Assembly (NCBI RefSeq): GCF_030269925.1
Contig: NC_085126.1
Coordinates: 8,806,501 to 8,870,500 of the forward strand
Reading direction: 5' to 3'
Source: Bombyx mori
Taxonomy: Eukaryota; Arthropoda; Insecta; Lepidoptera; Bombycidae
DNA length: 64,000 bases
In this document: positions 40,201-49,800 of the stretch, piece by piece
Layout: each line of letters starts with the position of its first letter
How positions within the stretch are numbered: position 1 is the first letter of the stretch
Made by a program: the position numbers and the translations under genes
Notes under the pieces: generated by a model
Told to the model about the DNA's origin: nothing
What the model saw: the letters and a program-made list of their open reading frames with translations, nothing else
Database searches by the model: none

Positions 40201-43200
40201 GTATTTCTCTATTCCAACTTATTTTTAATCTCATCAATTTTTATTGTCACTTCATTATTTCAAACGCATCGAGTATTTTACGGTTTATGTGATCGCAAAC
40301 GACCGACGCTAAGAAACGCGAAATTAAACCATAAATGTGGTTCTAATTATTGTTCACGACTCACTAAAACCAAAGTAAACACTACATATACAATATTAAT
40401 ATAAAAAATATATACATAAAGAAAAAAAATATCTAATATTTAAAAAAAAAAGGCATGCCCGCTGAGTTTCTTGCCAATTCTTCTCAGGACGGAGGCTAGT
40501 TTTTGTGAATTGGCGGTAGTTCTTTTGACGTTCAACAAGTATGTACTTTCATTTATTTTGAATAATAAATAATTTTTGATTTGATTAGACGTATGAAGCT
40601 GTTTCTTTTACGTTATATATTTAATTGAAACATTAGTATAGAATGACTGCAGATGGTGCAATAATTAGCGCTCCTGACTGTCCCGCTGAGGGTCGCGGGT
40701 TCGATTCTCACATCGGCCCAAGCATATTTAGTATGGTTATCAGTCTCTGGTACCCATAATGCTTGTTTCATTAATACAAAAGGGCGTAGCCACTGGTTTT
40801 TACGATTGAAAGATCCAATTAAACATTTCACGTTACAATTCGCTAAGATTTCACGTGCGACAACCGCTTTTTTATGTCTATCAAACTAGTTTTTCGCTGT
40901 TCAGCATTTGTATGTAAAGTATTCAATCTCATTTTTATATCGACGCTTGAAAGGCAAACGTGACTAAGCGACAATAACTGCTCTATACATAAATGATAGG
41001 CAATAATCATATTCGATGCGCAAAAAATATATACTTCTAGGTCTATTAAAACCATTTCAATCCTACAGCTAGATTCGTTAAAATAGATTTTTTTTCAGGT
41101 ATTTCAACTTTAAATTAGTCTACTGTAAAGTTCACGCATTGTCGTTTAGTCATGTTTGCCTTTCAAGCGTCGATATTCATATCTCCCTAATTCCTAAGAT
41201 GATTGACTGGTTGTAGTAAGAAGATTCTTACTCTTCTTACTACAGTTATCGTAATGCAATCGAGGTTTTAACCACAAAAGCAAGGCTAGAAACATTCACT
41301 ATTCTCTACACGGCGTGATTAAGACGGAAGCGCCACGTCTTCATCTTCTAGAGAATCTTTTGGCTGGTCTAAGGGACTATTTCAGGTACGTCCGAACTGG
41401 TAGATGAGCTCACGAGCTCAACCTGAGAGAATTTGCTAACACTAGCAATAGCAAGAGCAGTGCTTCGCTGAATCTGTCACCGGATCGGAATCGCGACCCA
41501 TTGAGAAGATCCGGCGAGAAACTCAGAGGACTTTTTAAATCTGCCATACAGACGCCTCATTCGACAAATGTCAGCGACCTGGTTTGATCCGGCTCGTTGC
41601 AACAGAATACACGCGAAACAAGTTTGCCAACGCCGTGGACATATTTGCATATATCACGTTTAAAACTAGTATCAGGCGTGCGCATTCCTGAGAGAGCTGC
41701 TTATAGATTGTACATAAACAGTGTGGGTAGGTGCAATTTTATGAGGGAACCTAAAGATACAATGTATTAACGCAAACAAAAGACAGGTACAGGTGCGGAG
41801 GGACTTCGGTTCCCTCTGTATTTTGTACCGTATGTTCCATGGGGAGTGCTCTGAGGAATTGTTCGAGATGATACCGGCATCTCGTTTTTACCATCGCACC
41901 GCCCGCCACCGGAGTAGAGTTCATCCGTACTACCTGGAGCCACTGCGGTCATCCACAGTGCGTTTCCAGAAGTCTTTTTTGCCACGTACCATCCGGCTAT
42001 GGAATGAGCTCCCCTCTACGGTGTTTCCCGAGCGCTATGACATGTCCTTCTTCAAACGAGGCTTGTGGAGAGTGTTAAACGGTAGGCAGCGGCTTGGCTC
42101 TGCCCCTGGCATTGCTGAAGTCCATGGGCGACGGTAACCACTCACCATCAGGTGGGCCGTATGCTCGTCTGCCTACAAGGGCAATAAAAAAAAAAAAAGG
42201 TAAATAAAAACCAAACAAGCCATATCAGCGCAACACATGAGTAGATAATGAACAAAAATAACTGAAATGAATGACTTAACATTTACAGAAAGGTAATAAA
42301 TAAATAAAAAACTGCTATTATTACAAATCACACCTAAATCACCTTAAAAAATAAAACCAAAATTACACTTCTATGTTTTTCAAGCGATAAAAAAAATTTG
42401 TCTACATTGAAGAATTTCGCATCAAGTACCTATCATACATGATCTATGAGCAAATGTATACGAAGCATATTTGTTCGTGCAGCGGACAGTTGGAAGTTAT
42501 ATAATTTATGCGCTTTGCAAGCGCATAAATTATTAAAACGTTTTAGTTTTATGTGCACTCCTCACGTATCCAGTTTCAATTTGAAATGGATATTGAAACA
42601 GTAATAATTTACTCATATTATCACAGCAGAAAATGAACACATAAACAGTTTTATAAATAAACAATGTTATGTTTTATTTGGAAAGTAATGTCTCGAATGG
42701 TGGATTTCTTCGGACACGTTTTGAGACGAGATGGGGTCAAAGAACGCCTCGTTGTACAGGGAAGGGTTGATGGTACAAGACCACGCGAGAGGTCACAAAT
42801 GTGGTGGATTAAGCAAATTAAAACTGCAGTGGGAGGTCTAAAGGAAACTAAATGAGTGCAGTAGAAAGGCCTCAAGCAGGGAGATGGTGGGACATCGTGA
42901 GACACGTTAAGTCTGCCCCCTCCAACACTACATGACGATCACAACCACTCTGTCAAGAGTGACACGATTGAGAAGAAGAAGAAGAGTGTTTTATTTTTTT
43001 ACAAGGTGTTATTCCTTTATTCTACACTTCATATATTATTAGAACCATTAGTACCTGCCTCTGAGATTCAGATACCAGCACATTCAAATCACTAGATTCG
43101 AAAACACCAGGCATCTTATCCTTTAGGCCACAACGATTTCATCTCATAAACTACTATTTTATAAAAACTCAATCAAAACGAAAAATCGATGGAACTTTGT

Positions 43201-45259
43201 TTTATTCTTTATATCAGAATCGAGATGAAAACTAGAATTGGACACATTCCAAAATTCACCAATAATTTGCCATGAAAGAATAGCTTTTATCAAAATAAAA
43301 ACTGGCATCTCATTTGCATAGCTGCTGGAGAAGTTGTTGATCTGTCTACATTAAGTACAGCTATGCTATTCTCTGCTGTGGAGCATATCCAGTGAGGTGA
43401 AAGTGAAATCATATGCATTATACTTGTGACTTGGACCTCTCAAAATGGGTTGTATATTCAAACAAATTTTTCATCAACTACTATCCTATTTGTTGTTTGT
43501 TGATCCCCAAACCTTCTTTTTTCAGATGGTGCTTTGATATTTAATAAACTTAATAATCATTGAAAAACCATCCATGCACCTAAGTCCCTTCTGTGATTCC
43601 ACAAACATAATGTGCAATTGAATTTTTTTTTCAACTTTAGTTACACAATTCCTGCTCTATTTTTCTTTTATATATTCAATTGTGCATTAATATACATTAA
43701 AATAATTATTAATTATATACAATACAGTGCCAGCAACTAAAATGTGATTGTCATACAGATAGAAATGGGTTACAAAAAAAATTTACACAAAGATAATAAT
43801 ATTACACAGATGTCAAACTTTTTAAAAACAATATGTATTTAATTAGAACATTGTTGTGACTCATTCCGATTTGCAATTGGCAATACCCAAAAGGTTGTAT
43901 TTCAAATTTACATTCCACACATGTGTTAAGAAAATATGTGTCAATCATAATTATTTTTGTATTGTTATGAAAAAAAAACTATAGTTTAGTACATACTTGC
44001 CACATGTACTTTATTTTACCTAGTACCAAATTTTTTTCATTGTTCTACAATTGCTTTTACGGCCCATTTAGATCTGAGTAAATGCTAAAATGAGTGACAT
44101 CACAATGTAAGTGATTAAGGAGAGAAATTTTATTAAAGTACCAATTGTTTATCTAACCCATATACCACACCTATTAAGGATTTTCTTTAAACATCAATAT
44201 TGTCTTTCTGAAACTATGCATACATATTCTGTTCAATGTATTTAAATAATTATAAAAACACAATCTATCCAGTATCAGCAACAAAAAATGCTTGTCTGTA
44301 CTTTAAATTGGCACCCAGATATCTCAAATTACTAACTTCAGATATTGCTTTAAAAAGAAAATTCCAGTTAACTTTTATTTGCCAATGACTAATTTGTAGT
44401 ATTTGTAATTAGAACAATGAATAACTTATAACTCTTACTAAAAAGCTCTTAGCCCCGGATTACATAGGAACTTAAGCCTATAGATACCAGAAAGTGAATT
44501 GCCTAAAAATGTGGTATAATTTTTGATTTTACAATCTGAATGTCTGACCTACAATTTGATTGCAGAGGCAGGATTGTGGTACCTACTCCTGCAGTCTTAC
44601 AATATACCCTACTACTGCAAATTTACAATTCCTATTACTAATGTTATTCCTTCATTCCACAATATATCCTCCTTAACGGCAAATTAACTAGAGCTTTAGT
44701 TTTTTTTTTTTATATGAAAAACATAAGGGTTAATTAATTAATGGCTTAATTTATGAATTGATTTCGCGGTAAAAACGACTAACTAATATGACGATTAGTG
44801 ACTGTTACAGGCTGCAGCCATGTCAATGACCTCATTTCGAAAAAACGCAATAACGTTTCTTCCATACAAAAACATAATAGTATTTACGTTCTAAATATTT
44901 TTCATGCTAAAGCATCTTCGTGGCTGTTTGTTTGTTTACACAATGAATCTACTGGCCTTATCTGAAATTCATTAGCTCGAAAAGCAAACAAAGAGTAACT
45001 TTAATTTTATACCTTTGCATATTATTCCACTGCTGTTTTTCAGAGCGTAGAGCAGAGTGTCGGAGGTGCGGACTATTATCGGATCAGACTTCGGGAACGT
45101 TGCTGTTGGCAGCAATTTGCACCCATCACACTCCGCATATTGGCTCCATAAAGTAACTTCTTCGTCGGTCAAAATACTCAAACACGCTTGGTCGTAACGC
45201 AACGTAGTACCATTGCACTCTCTAATAAATGAGCCGACATTTTGAAAACCGAACCCCAT
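31047..45259 (-). CDS. Hgsnat: heparan-alpha-glucosaminide N-acetyltransferase (HGSNAT), complete, 10 exons, 571 aa
   Basis: Polytopic lysosomal membrane enzyme that transfers the acetyl group of cytosolic acetyl-CoA to terminal glucosamine of heparan sulfate. Exons (minus): 45259-45013, 39324-39105, 38350-38230, 37114-36938, 35494-35323, 34553-34480, 33519-33386, 32724-32557, 32019-31796, 31225-31047; total 1716 nt. Diagnostic blocks: RLRSLDIFRGFAIALM (start of the conserved membrane domain), FAHSTWNGLTVADVVFPWF with His211 matching the histidine required in the human enzyme, VRLPGVLQRLAAMYLIVGAL, NCTGGIAGYIDR, HDPEGILGVFSGVLVVQAGA, VPINKNLWSVSYC and LHRKRIF at the C-terminus. The luminal N-terminal region is cysteine-containing and less conserved. 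No classical signal peptide precedes MGFGFQ. An upstream ATG at 45273 is out of frame. Intron 1 is 5.7 kb and repeat-filled. Confidence 0.96.
31403..31570. mobile_element. foldback MITE M2, copy 1, HGSNAT intron 9
   Basis: Inverted arms around 'gttctcgatagcgtaaaag' / 'cttttacgctatcgagaac', tips 'agtgtgc...' / '...aagcacact', with 'gggcgctgttcc' in the loop. Confidence 0.85.
31619..31700 (+). mobile_element. Bm1 SINE 3' fragment
   Basis: 'gactccagtaaccacttaac...cctatttaagcaataaaa', only the last 80 bp of Bm1. Confidence 0.78.
32053..32465 (+). mobile_element. Bm1 SINE with tRNA-like head, HGSNAT intron 8
   Basis: Head with A box 'tggcctaaaggataag' and B box 'tgttcgaacccc', then the full linker and body. 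It stops at 'aacaccaggggggctc' without the A-tail. Confidence 0.88.
32810..32950 (-). mobile_element. BMC1-like LINE 3' end, HGSNAT intron 7
   Basis: T8 then 'cggcccacctgatggtgagt' to 'tactctccacaagcctc'. Confidence 0.8.
33155..33384 (-). mobile_element. RTE-type fragment abutting the HGSNAT exon 7 donor
   Basis: The minus strand encodes GRIVRKNGDDLEKLLVTGKV (compare VTGKVEGKRPRG in the element at 14135), followed by a diverged 3' part containing 'gagggtcgtggcc'. Its coding lies in the same frame as exon 7, so an ORF runs from 33501 across the donor to 33211. Confidence 0.65.
33846..34150 (+). mobile_element. Jockey-type 3' end, HGSNAT intron 6
   Basis: Plus orientation: 'cgtcctcgtcgaacccgtcg', 'cccactgagtttctcgccgg', 'tagcctctcaaggctatcag', ending in an A-rich stretch. 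Confidence 0.82.
34195..34408 (+). mobile_element. CR1/L2-like 3' end carrying a (TA)n tract
   Basis: 'gcccgctgtgtttcttgcca', 'ttcttctcaggacggaggc', 'ttcttttgacgtttaacaag', ending in TTTGAT repeats. Same family as 14930 and 40430. Confidence 0.7.
34213..34262. repeat. (TA)25 microsatellite
   Basis: An uninterrupted TA dinucleotide run of about 50 bp. Likely length-polymorphic. Confidence 0.95.
34609..35275 (+). mobile_element. Bm1 SINE with tRNA head, interrupted by a second Bm1
   Basis: Plus Bm1 with head (34609, 'gttgtggcctaaaggataag', B box 'tgttcgaatcc') runs to 'catatctcaagg' (34946), is broken by the reverse Bm1 34947-35192, and resumes at 'tgtctattggctccagtaac' (35204) to its A-tail at 35275. 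Confidence 0.85.
34947..35192 (-). mobile_element. Bm1 SINE nested in another Bm1
   Basis: T8, 'gcttagatggttggacgagc' to 'ggtcctaccaccagta'. Inserted in opposite orientation into the copy described at 34609. Confidence 0.88.
35527..35660 (+). mobile_element. Bm1 SINE 3' half, tail-to-tail with the next copy
   Basis: From 'gtgagaccttagaactcatg' to 'ccatctaagcaataaaa'. It abuts a reverse copy at 35661. Confidence 0.82.
35661..36045 (-). mobile_element. Bm1 SINE with tRNA-like head, HGSNAT intron 4
   Basis: Reverse copy lacking the extreme tail but retaining the body, linker and head ('gggattcgaaca', 'cttatcctttaggcta'). Confidence 0.88.
36219..36285 (-). mobile_element. Bm1 fragment
   Basis: 'ggcagaaataggcagggtgg...caagacgtcctaccgcc', about 65 bp. 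Confidence 0.65.
36455..36690 (+). repeat. dispersed repeat E, partial copy
   Basis: 'ggcgggaactcgacgagtga' to the hairpin 'ccattttactgagattatat', lacking the distal part of the family. Confidence 0.7.
37394..37828 (-). mobile_element. full-length Bm1 SINE, HGSNAT intron 3
   Basis: T10, reverse body, linker and tRNA-like head ('gggattcgaacgt', 'cttatcctttgggccacgac'). Confidence 0.92.
37957..38213 (-). mobile_element. RTE-type C-terminal fragment, 17 bp from HGSNAT exon 3
   Basis: The minus strand encodes GRGERGRPKKTWMECVNDDM and ERGVSVEMTADRREWKRKIS, with a GAAGAAG tail at 37957. Confidence 0.85.
38595..38720 (+). mobile_element. BMC1-like LINE 3' end, HGSNAT intron 2
   Basis: 'ggtaggcagcggcttggctc' to 'ctgcctacaaaggcaatt' plus A12. 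Confidence 0.8.
39352..39590 (+). mobile_element. Bm1 SINE, HGSNAT intron 1
   Basis: Plus body from 'actggtggtaggacctcttg' to 'ctcatctaagcaataaaa', 28 bp from HGSNAT exon 2 and with a 20-bp internal deletion near 39376. Confidence 0.9.
39655..39945 (-). mobile_element. Jockey-type 3' end, HGSNAT intron 1
   Basis: 'cctacctaagctgatagcct' to 'gcaccgttagtggatcggga'. Confidence 0.82.
40425..40590 (+). mobile_element. CR1/L2-like 3' end
   Basis: A-run then 'gcccgctgagtttcttgcca', 'tcaggacggaggctag', ending near TTTGATTTGAT. Confidence 0.7.
40648..40840 (+). mobile_element. third tRNA-like SINE head
   Basis: 'atggtgcaataattagcgctcc' looks like an A-box region and 'cgggttcgattctc' is a B box 40 bp later, in the right spacing for a tRNA-derived Pol III promoter. 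The 3' boundary is unclear. Confidence 0.5.
41380..41531 (-). mobile_element. Jockey-type 3' end fragment
   Basis: 'gtagatgagctcacgagctc', 'gagaagatccggcgagaaac', without the T-run. Confidence 0.7.
41780..42198 (+). mobile_element. BMC1-like LINE 3' end with coding, HGSNAT intron 1
   Basis: The plus ORF 41793-42137 encodes RRDFGSLCILYRMFHGECSE, HRTARHRSRVHPYYLEPLRS and PRTIRLWNELPSTVFPERYD, then runs into GRRQ-type codons of the 3' UTR and A12. It is the best coding copy of this family here. The left limit may extend to about 41535. Confidence 0.82.
42690..42977 (+). mobile_element. RTE-type C-terminal fragment
   Basis: The plus strand encodes VDFFGHVLRRDGVKERLVVQ and GRVDGTRPRERSQMWWIKQI, and ends in a GAAGAAGAAG tail. 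Confidence 0.78.
42990..43145 (-). mobile_element. diverged Bm1 head
   Basis: 'ggtgttattcctttattc' ... 'cttatcctttaggccacaac' is the reverse linker and tRNA-like head without a body. Confidence 0.65.
43146..44560. other. HGSNAT intron 1, nothing recognised
   Basis: AT-rich, without exon-like coding or a recognised repeat family. A faint Bm1-like stretch begins at about 44568. Confidence 0.4.
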
Positions 45260-45357
45260 TATTAAAAACACATTCGATATCTTTATTTAGTTTTATCTTG
45301 TGATATTAAGTTTTTTAATATCAACTGAAAACACCTTGAAAACACTAACTCGGAATG

Positions 45358-45361
<4 letters not shown>
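45260..45361 (-). promoter_or_regulatory. HGSNAT 5' flank
   Basis: The short AT-rich interval between the HGSNAT start codon and a long A tract (minus sense). The core promoter is expected here or just beyond the tract. No TATA box is obvious. Confidence 0.4.

Positions 45362-45445
<84 letters not shown>
45362..45445. repeat. 84-base homopolymer T tract (A84 on the HGSNAT strand)
   Basis: An uninterrupted run of T, about 100 bp upstream of the HGSNAT start codon. No LINE or SINE 3' end flanks it directly. Confidence 0.9.
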
Positions 45446-45448
<3 letters not shown>

Positions 45449-46120
45449 TTTTGACTCGCACGGTTTGTGCATTTGCCACTACTAGTGTGGAAAAGGTAGG
45501 GAAACCAGTTTTATTTAGGAATCAATTGGAAGGTTCGAAATTTGGAAAGGATATGTATGTAATAGGATAATAATATATAATAATGCCTAAGAGTTGAATG
45601 TCAACTTGTGAGTGAATCATTTCTCATCTGTCATCATACAATGCTAGTGATGTTCAACAAACATCGATCTATCGAAATATAGATTGAAGCTAGTCTATCC
45701 ATCGAACTAATTCGATTTAGATAATATTTTTTTAATTTTAAATTCATTCTTATGGAATTGTATTACGCTATGAAATCTTATCACGTCAAATCACTATATT
45801 TCTGCTCGGGGGCATTAAAAACATTGAAATTTTTATTTGATGCATTGTAAAAACTTAATACCACGATTCGAAGCATCATCTTGAGAGAAACACCGAATTA
45901 TTTTCTGCTGGAAATCAACACGCCTGCATACAACTTTTGTAAGAGTAATAGTGTTTCCTTTACATTTATGTTAAGTAATTTTAAGACAGAAAATTTTTAT
46001 TTTTTCTTGTATGCATTTCTTTCTATAAATAAACATCAGTTGCCTCGTTAACTTTCCATAAAAAGTAATTGTGCCTGGCTTTAAGTACAGAACCAACTCA
46101 GACGACGGGGCAGCGCAAAG
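45446..46120. other. intergenic, nothing recognised
   Basis: No exon or known repeat recognised between the T tract and a Jockey fragment. Confidence 0.4.
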
Positions 46121-46124
46121 CCGA

Positions 46125-46415
46125 TGTCTTCCTTCGAATCCTCCCGATTCACTCTCGGTGCTTTTAAGTTCTCCTAACACCGATCACCGTTCTCGTCGAA
46201 TACGACGAAGAGTTCGACGCGCAACCCAGACCATAGACACAGCCCACTAAGTTTTTCGCGATTCCGATGCGATGGTAGATTCACCAATGCACTGCTTTTA
46301 TTAAAGCTAGTGTCTGGGTAGCAAGTTCTTTCAGCTTGAGCAGCGTGAGCTTACCAACAGCTCGCATGTAGTTGGAATAGCCCCTTAGGCTATCAACGAT
46401 TAGGTAGGGGAAAAA
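46125..46415 (+). mobile_element. Jockey-type 3' end, diverged
   Basis: 'ccgttctcgtcgaatacgac', 'cagcccactaagtttttcgc', 'agccccttaggctatcaac', plus orientation. Confidence 0.72.
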
Positions 46416-46863
46416 GACGATTAGGTCGTTTGGACATAAGCCTGACCCAAGACTCGTCATAACGACCGGTCCGGCGCTTCCTTCATACAGTGGATCCCCG
46501 TGACCTTTAATAGATCGTGGGTCCACTTTGTGGGACTACTGAGGGATAATTAAAAGTCTATTAATTTACTTTTTAGTCTATTATTTTACTTTACTCATAA
46601 AAAACGCTTCTCTGTCCTCCATTAAAGTAATAATGGCCCATATAAGTTTTAAGCTAATTTAACATTGTTAGTCACGAATAAGTTTATTGCATGCAAAATT
46701 TATGTTAGGTAGCTATTTTGTTTTACTTTTGAGATTGTATATTCCATAAATTACGCTTAGAAAAAAAAGGAAATATTCTAAATTACATCAGAGACAAACC
46801 AAATCATTAATAAGAAAAAAGGGAATTACGATGAAATTTTGTTTAAGTTCAAAAACTTCAAAC

Positions 46864-49800
46864 CTAAGCTGGAAAACTAAAAGATAATAACAATAACTTA
46901 ATTAGATATTTATACAATTTTTCTTTGATATCTTCAGGCAACGCCACGGATTTTACTTCTTTGTCTTTGTTAACTTCGGCGTGCCATGCCGAGAGCAATG
47001 ACGGAGGTGGCATAAAAAAGTTCCAAATCTTGTTCGGCATTGTCACAATAAGAGCACAATAGGGGCCTTTGAAAAACAACTGAAAATAGAAAACAAAATA
47101 TTTACCTTATGTAAACATTGACAGGTGGTAGGACCTCTTGTGAGTCCGCGCGGACAGGTACCACCACCCTGCCTATTTCTGCCGTGAAGCAATAATGCGT
47201 TTCGGTTTGAAGGGTGGGGCAGCCGTTGTAACTATACTTGAGACCTTAGAACTCATATCTGAAGGTGGGTGGTGCACTTACGTTGTGAATGTCTATGGGC
47301 TCCAGTAACCACTTAACATCAGGTGGGCTGTGAGCTCGTTCACCCATCTAAATAATAAAAAAAAAGTATGTAAACGATTTAAAATATTCATCTACAAATT
47401 ATTGATGAAAATATGCTCTCCTACAGAAATAGCTTTATTATTAATTGAACTGATAATTAGCCTGTAAGAATCGCGTTTAACCCTTCCCTGTGTATTTTTG
47501 AATAAATCTTACTTCTAGGTCCGCACCGTCATCACATGAATCGACTAAATTAATATCAGATTTGTCTTCATGTATCATGCTGGAAAAAAATAATAAAAAG
47601 ATTATATTTAATTAACGTAAGCTTCCAAAGACAACATTAATGGAACAATACGGTGTATTTTTTAATGTTTGATAGTGTAACATATGGAGGGGTCAAAGGC
47701 TATTTGGTTTCAACATTTCGCTTGATACGCGACATTTATTTTTGTAATTAAAGGTCCGTTTCATTTGGTATTAGCATCAACAGTTTGATGTTTTTAATTG
47801 AACTTCAATTAAGTTTAAGTTCAAGAAGTTATTTGTTATGGTATGTACTTTTTGAAAAATTTAACCTTTAAACGGTTCTCCTGTAAAAATGAGAATGTTG
47901 CTTAAACGACCCCTTGCCTTTCACCCCTCGATATGTAACGCATAAGCGAGAAGACGCGGAGGTACAATACTGCTTGAGCTAAAGTTTCAAGTGGTAATGG
48001 TTGTTTATGTACCTACATAGTAGTTGCAGTTATGGAGGGTAGAGGTAAGGAAAACCGTCTCTGTGTGTAAAAAGTGTCCGTTAAGATTTGCTAAATAAGG
48101 ATGGCGCTACAGTAGCAACCGGGTAAATTTAAAAAAAGGCGCTGAAAGTTATTAGATTAAGATAGAGAAATAAAAAAGGACGAAATTACTGTAAGCACTA
48201 CAGAATCACAAATAGTATGCTATTTAAAGCCGATAAGAAAATGCAATCGATGTCTCCATGTTTTATCACACCAATAATTCTAGGTTATATTGACGAAATT
48301 AGTTTGGACTACGTAAACATGTGAGGTCTTGTATATTACACTGTCACTAACTACTCTAGTCATTAAATATATTAAATTTCCTAACTCAGCATACTTCAAT
48401 CAGTTAACAACTGCTCAACTCATATCATACCCGTGCCTATGCTAGCGCCATTCTGGAGGATTTTTGAACTGTTCTTTAGTGCTGAAAGTGGGACACTTTT
48501 TCAAGCTTCCTTCCATTATATGAGACGGTTCTCCTTACCTCTATCCTCCATAGTTGCAGTGTACGCGATACCTCTTACTAATTTGTAGCCACAGCTATCA
48601 TCGAAAATGAGTAAACTTTTTGGAATGTAGAAGTTATTTAACGGTAATTTTTTTTTCAAAATGATCCGTTAACTTTTGTTTTGGAAAAAAAAAACAGAAC
48701 AGAAAATAACAGAGAGTATTCAGATTAGGTAATAATTCTTTTAAATTGGTCGCTTTTTTATAAATCAAAGAATCCCTCTTCTGTAATCTTGTCGCAGCGA
48801 AGTTGTAGCAAATCTTTTTTGCATACTTTGCGAAGGCCAACTTACATTTTATTGATGATTTGCCACAATTTTTTCTGCGCTTCAGCTAAATTGCCTCCAA
48901 TTCCCGACAACGATTCATTGGCGTTTTTAGAATTTGTAGTATTTGAATTCGAGTCTATTTTTGGTTTGAAACTTGTTAGCACCTTTTGTATTGTTTCAGT
49001 TGTTTGGTGTAATATGTGTCTAGAATAAAAAACAAACATAATTACGTTCAATATTTTGATAGCTTTTGTAGGTATGTAAGCGAGAAACTCCCGGATTTTA
49101 TAAGGGTAGTAATCCATAGACTATCTATAGAGGTTTCCCGCGTATACAAAAAAATGATGGCCGCACCTTTAGAATGTTTACATGTCAGAAAAATAAACAA
49201 TTTGAAAATTAAATAAAACGTTACAGTTCTGAATTATTGATGTATGTACGACAGGCGTTAATTCCCTTACAAGTGTGGTGATACTTTATAAAAAAAAACG
49301 GTTCACAAAAGCATTAAAAATCAATCGCTTTTGCTGCTGAGACTAAAATACATTGTATAATTAACAATGTATGATATCGACTAGGAGTGCTGGCATTAGT
49401 AAAATTAAATAAAAAGAAAAACTTCGAGCCGTCTCAGCGACTTATCGATAACAATTATAATACACATCACCAGAACATCTACAGTGTACTTTACAGCGCC
49501 CCTAGCGGCAAACGTAGGCAAACGGTCCAACTCCATACAAATTTGAGTTAACGCTTACGTTATCGAGAACGTTAAAAAACTCGCTTTTTTTTCCTTCCTA
49601 AGCTGAGAGCCTTGAGAGGCTATTTCAGCGTAACCCTAACGTTTGTAGGTGAGCTCACGGGGCTCAACCTGATGACGTTGCTAACACGAACCCTAGCAAG
49701 AGCCGTGCTTCGCAGAATCTACCACCGGATCGGAAACGCGACCCACTGAGAAGATCCAGGGAGAAACTCAGTGGGCTGTGTCTGAGAGTTAATTTACTCG

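Noticed and set aside
45300..45570. Poly-Phe ORFs
   Set aside because: They are a translation of the T84 homopolymer.
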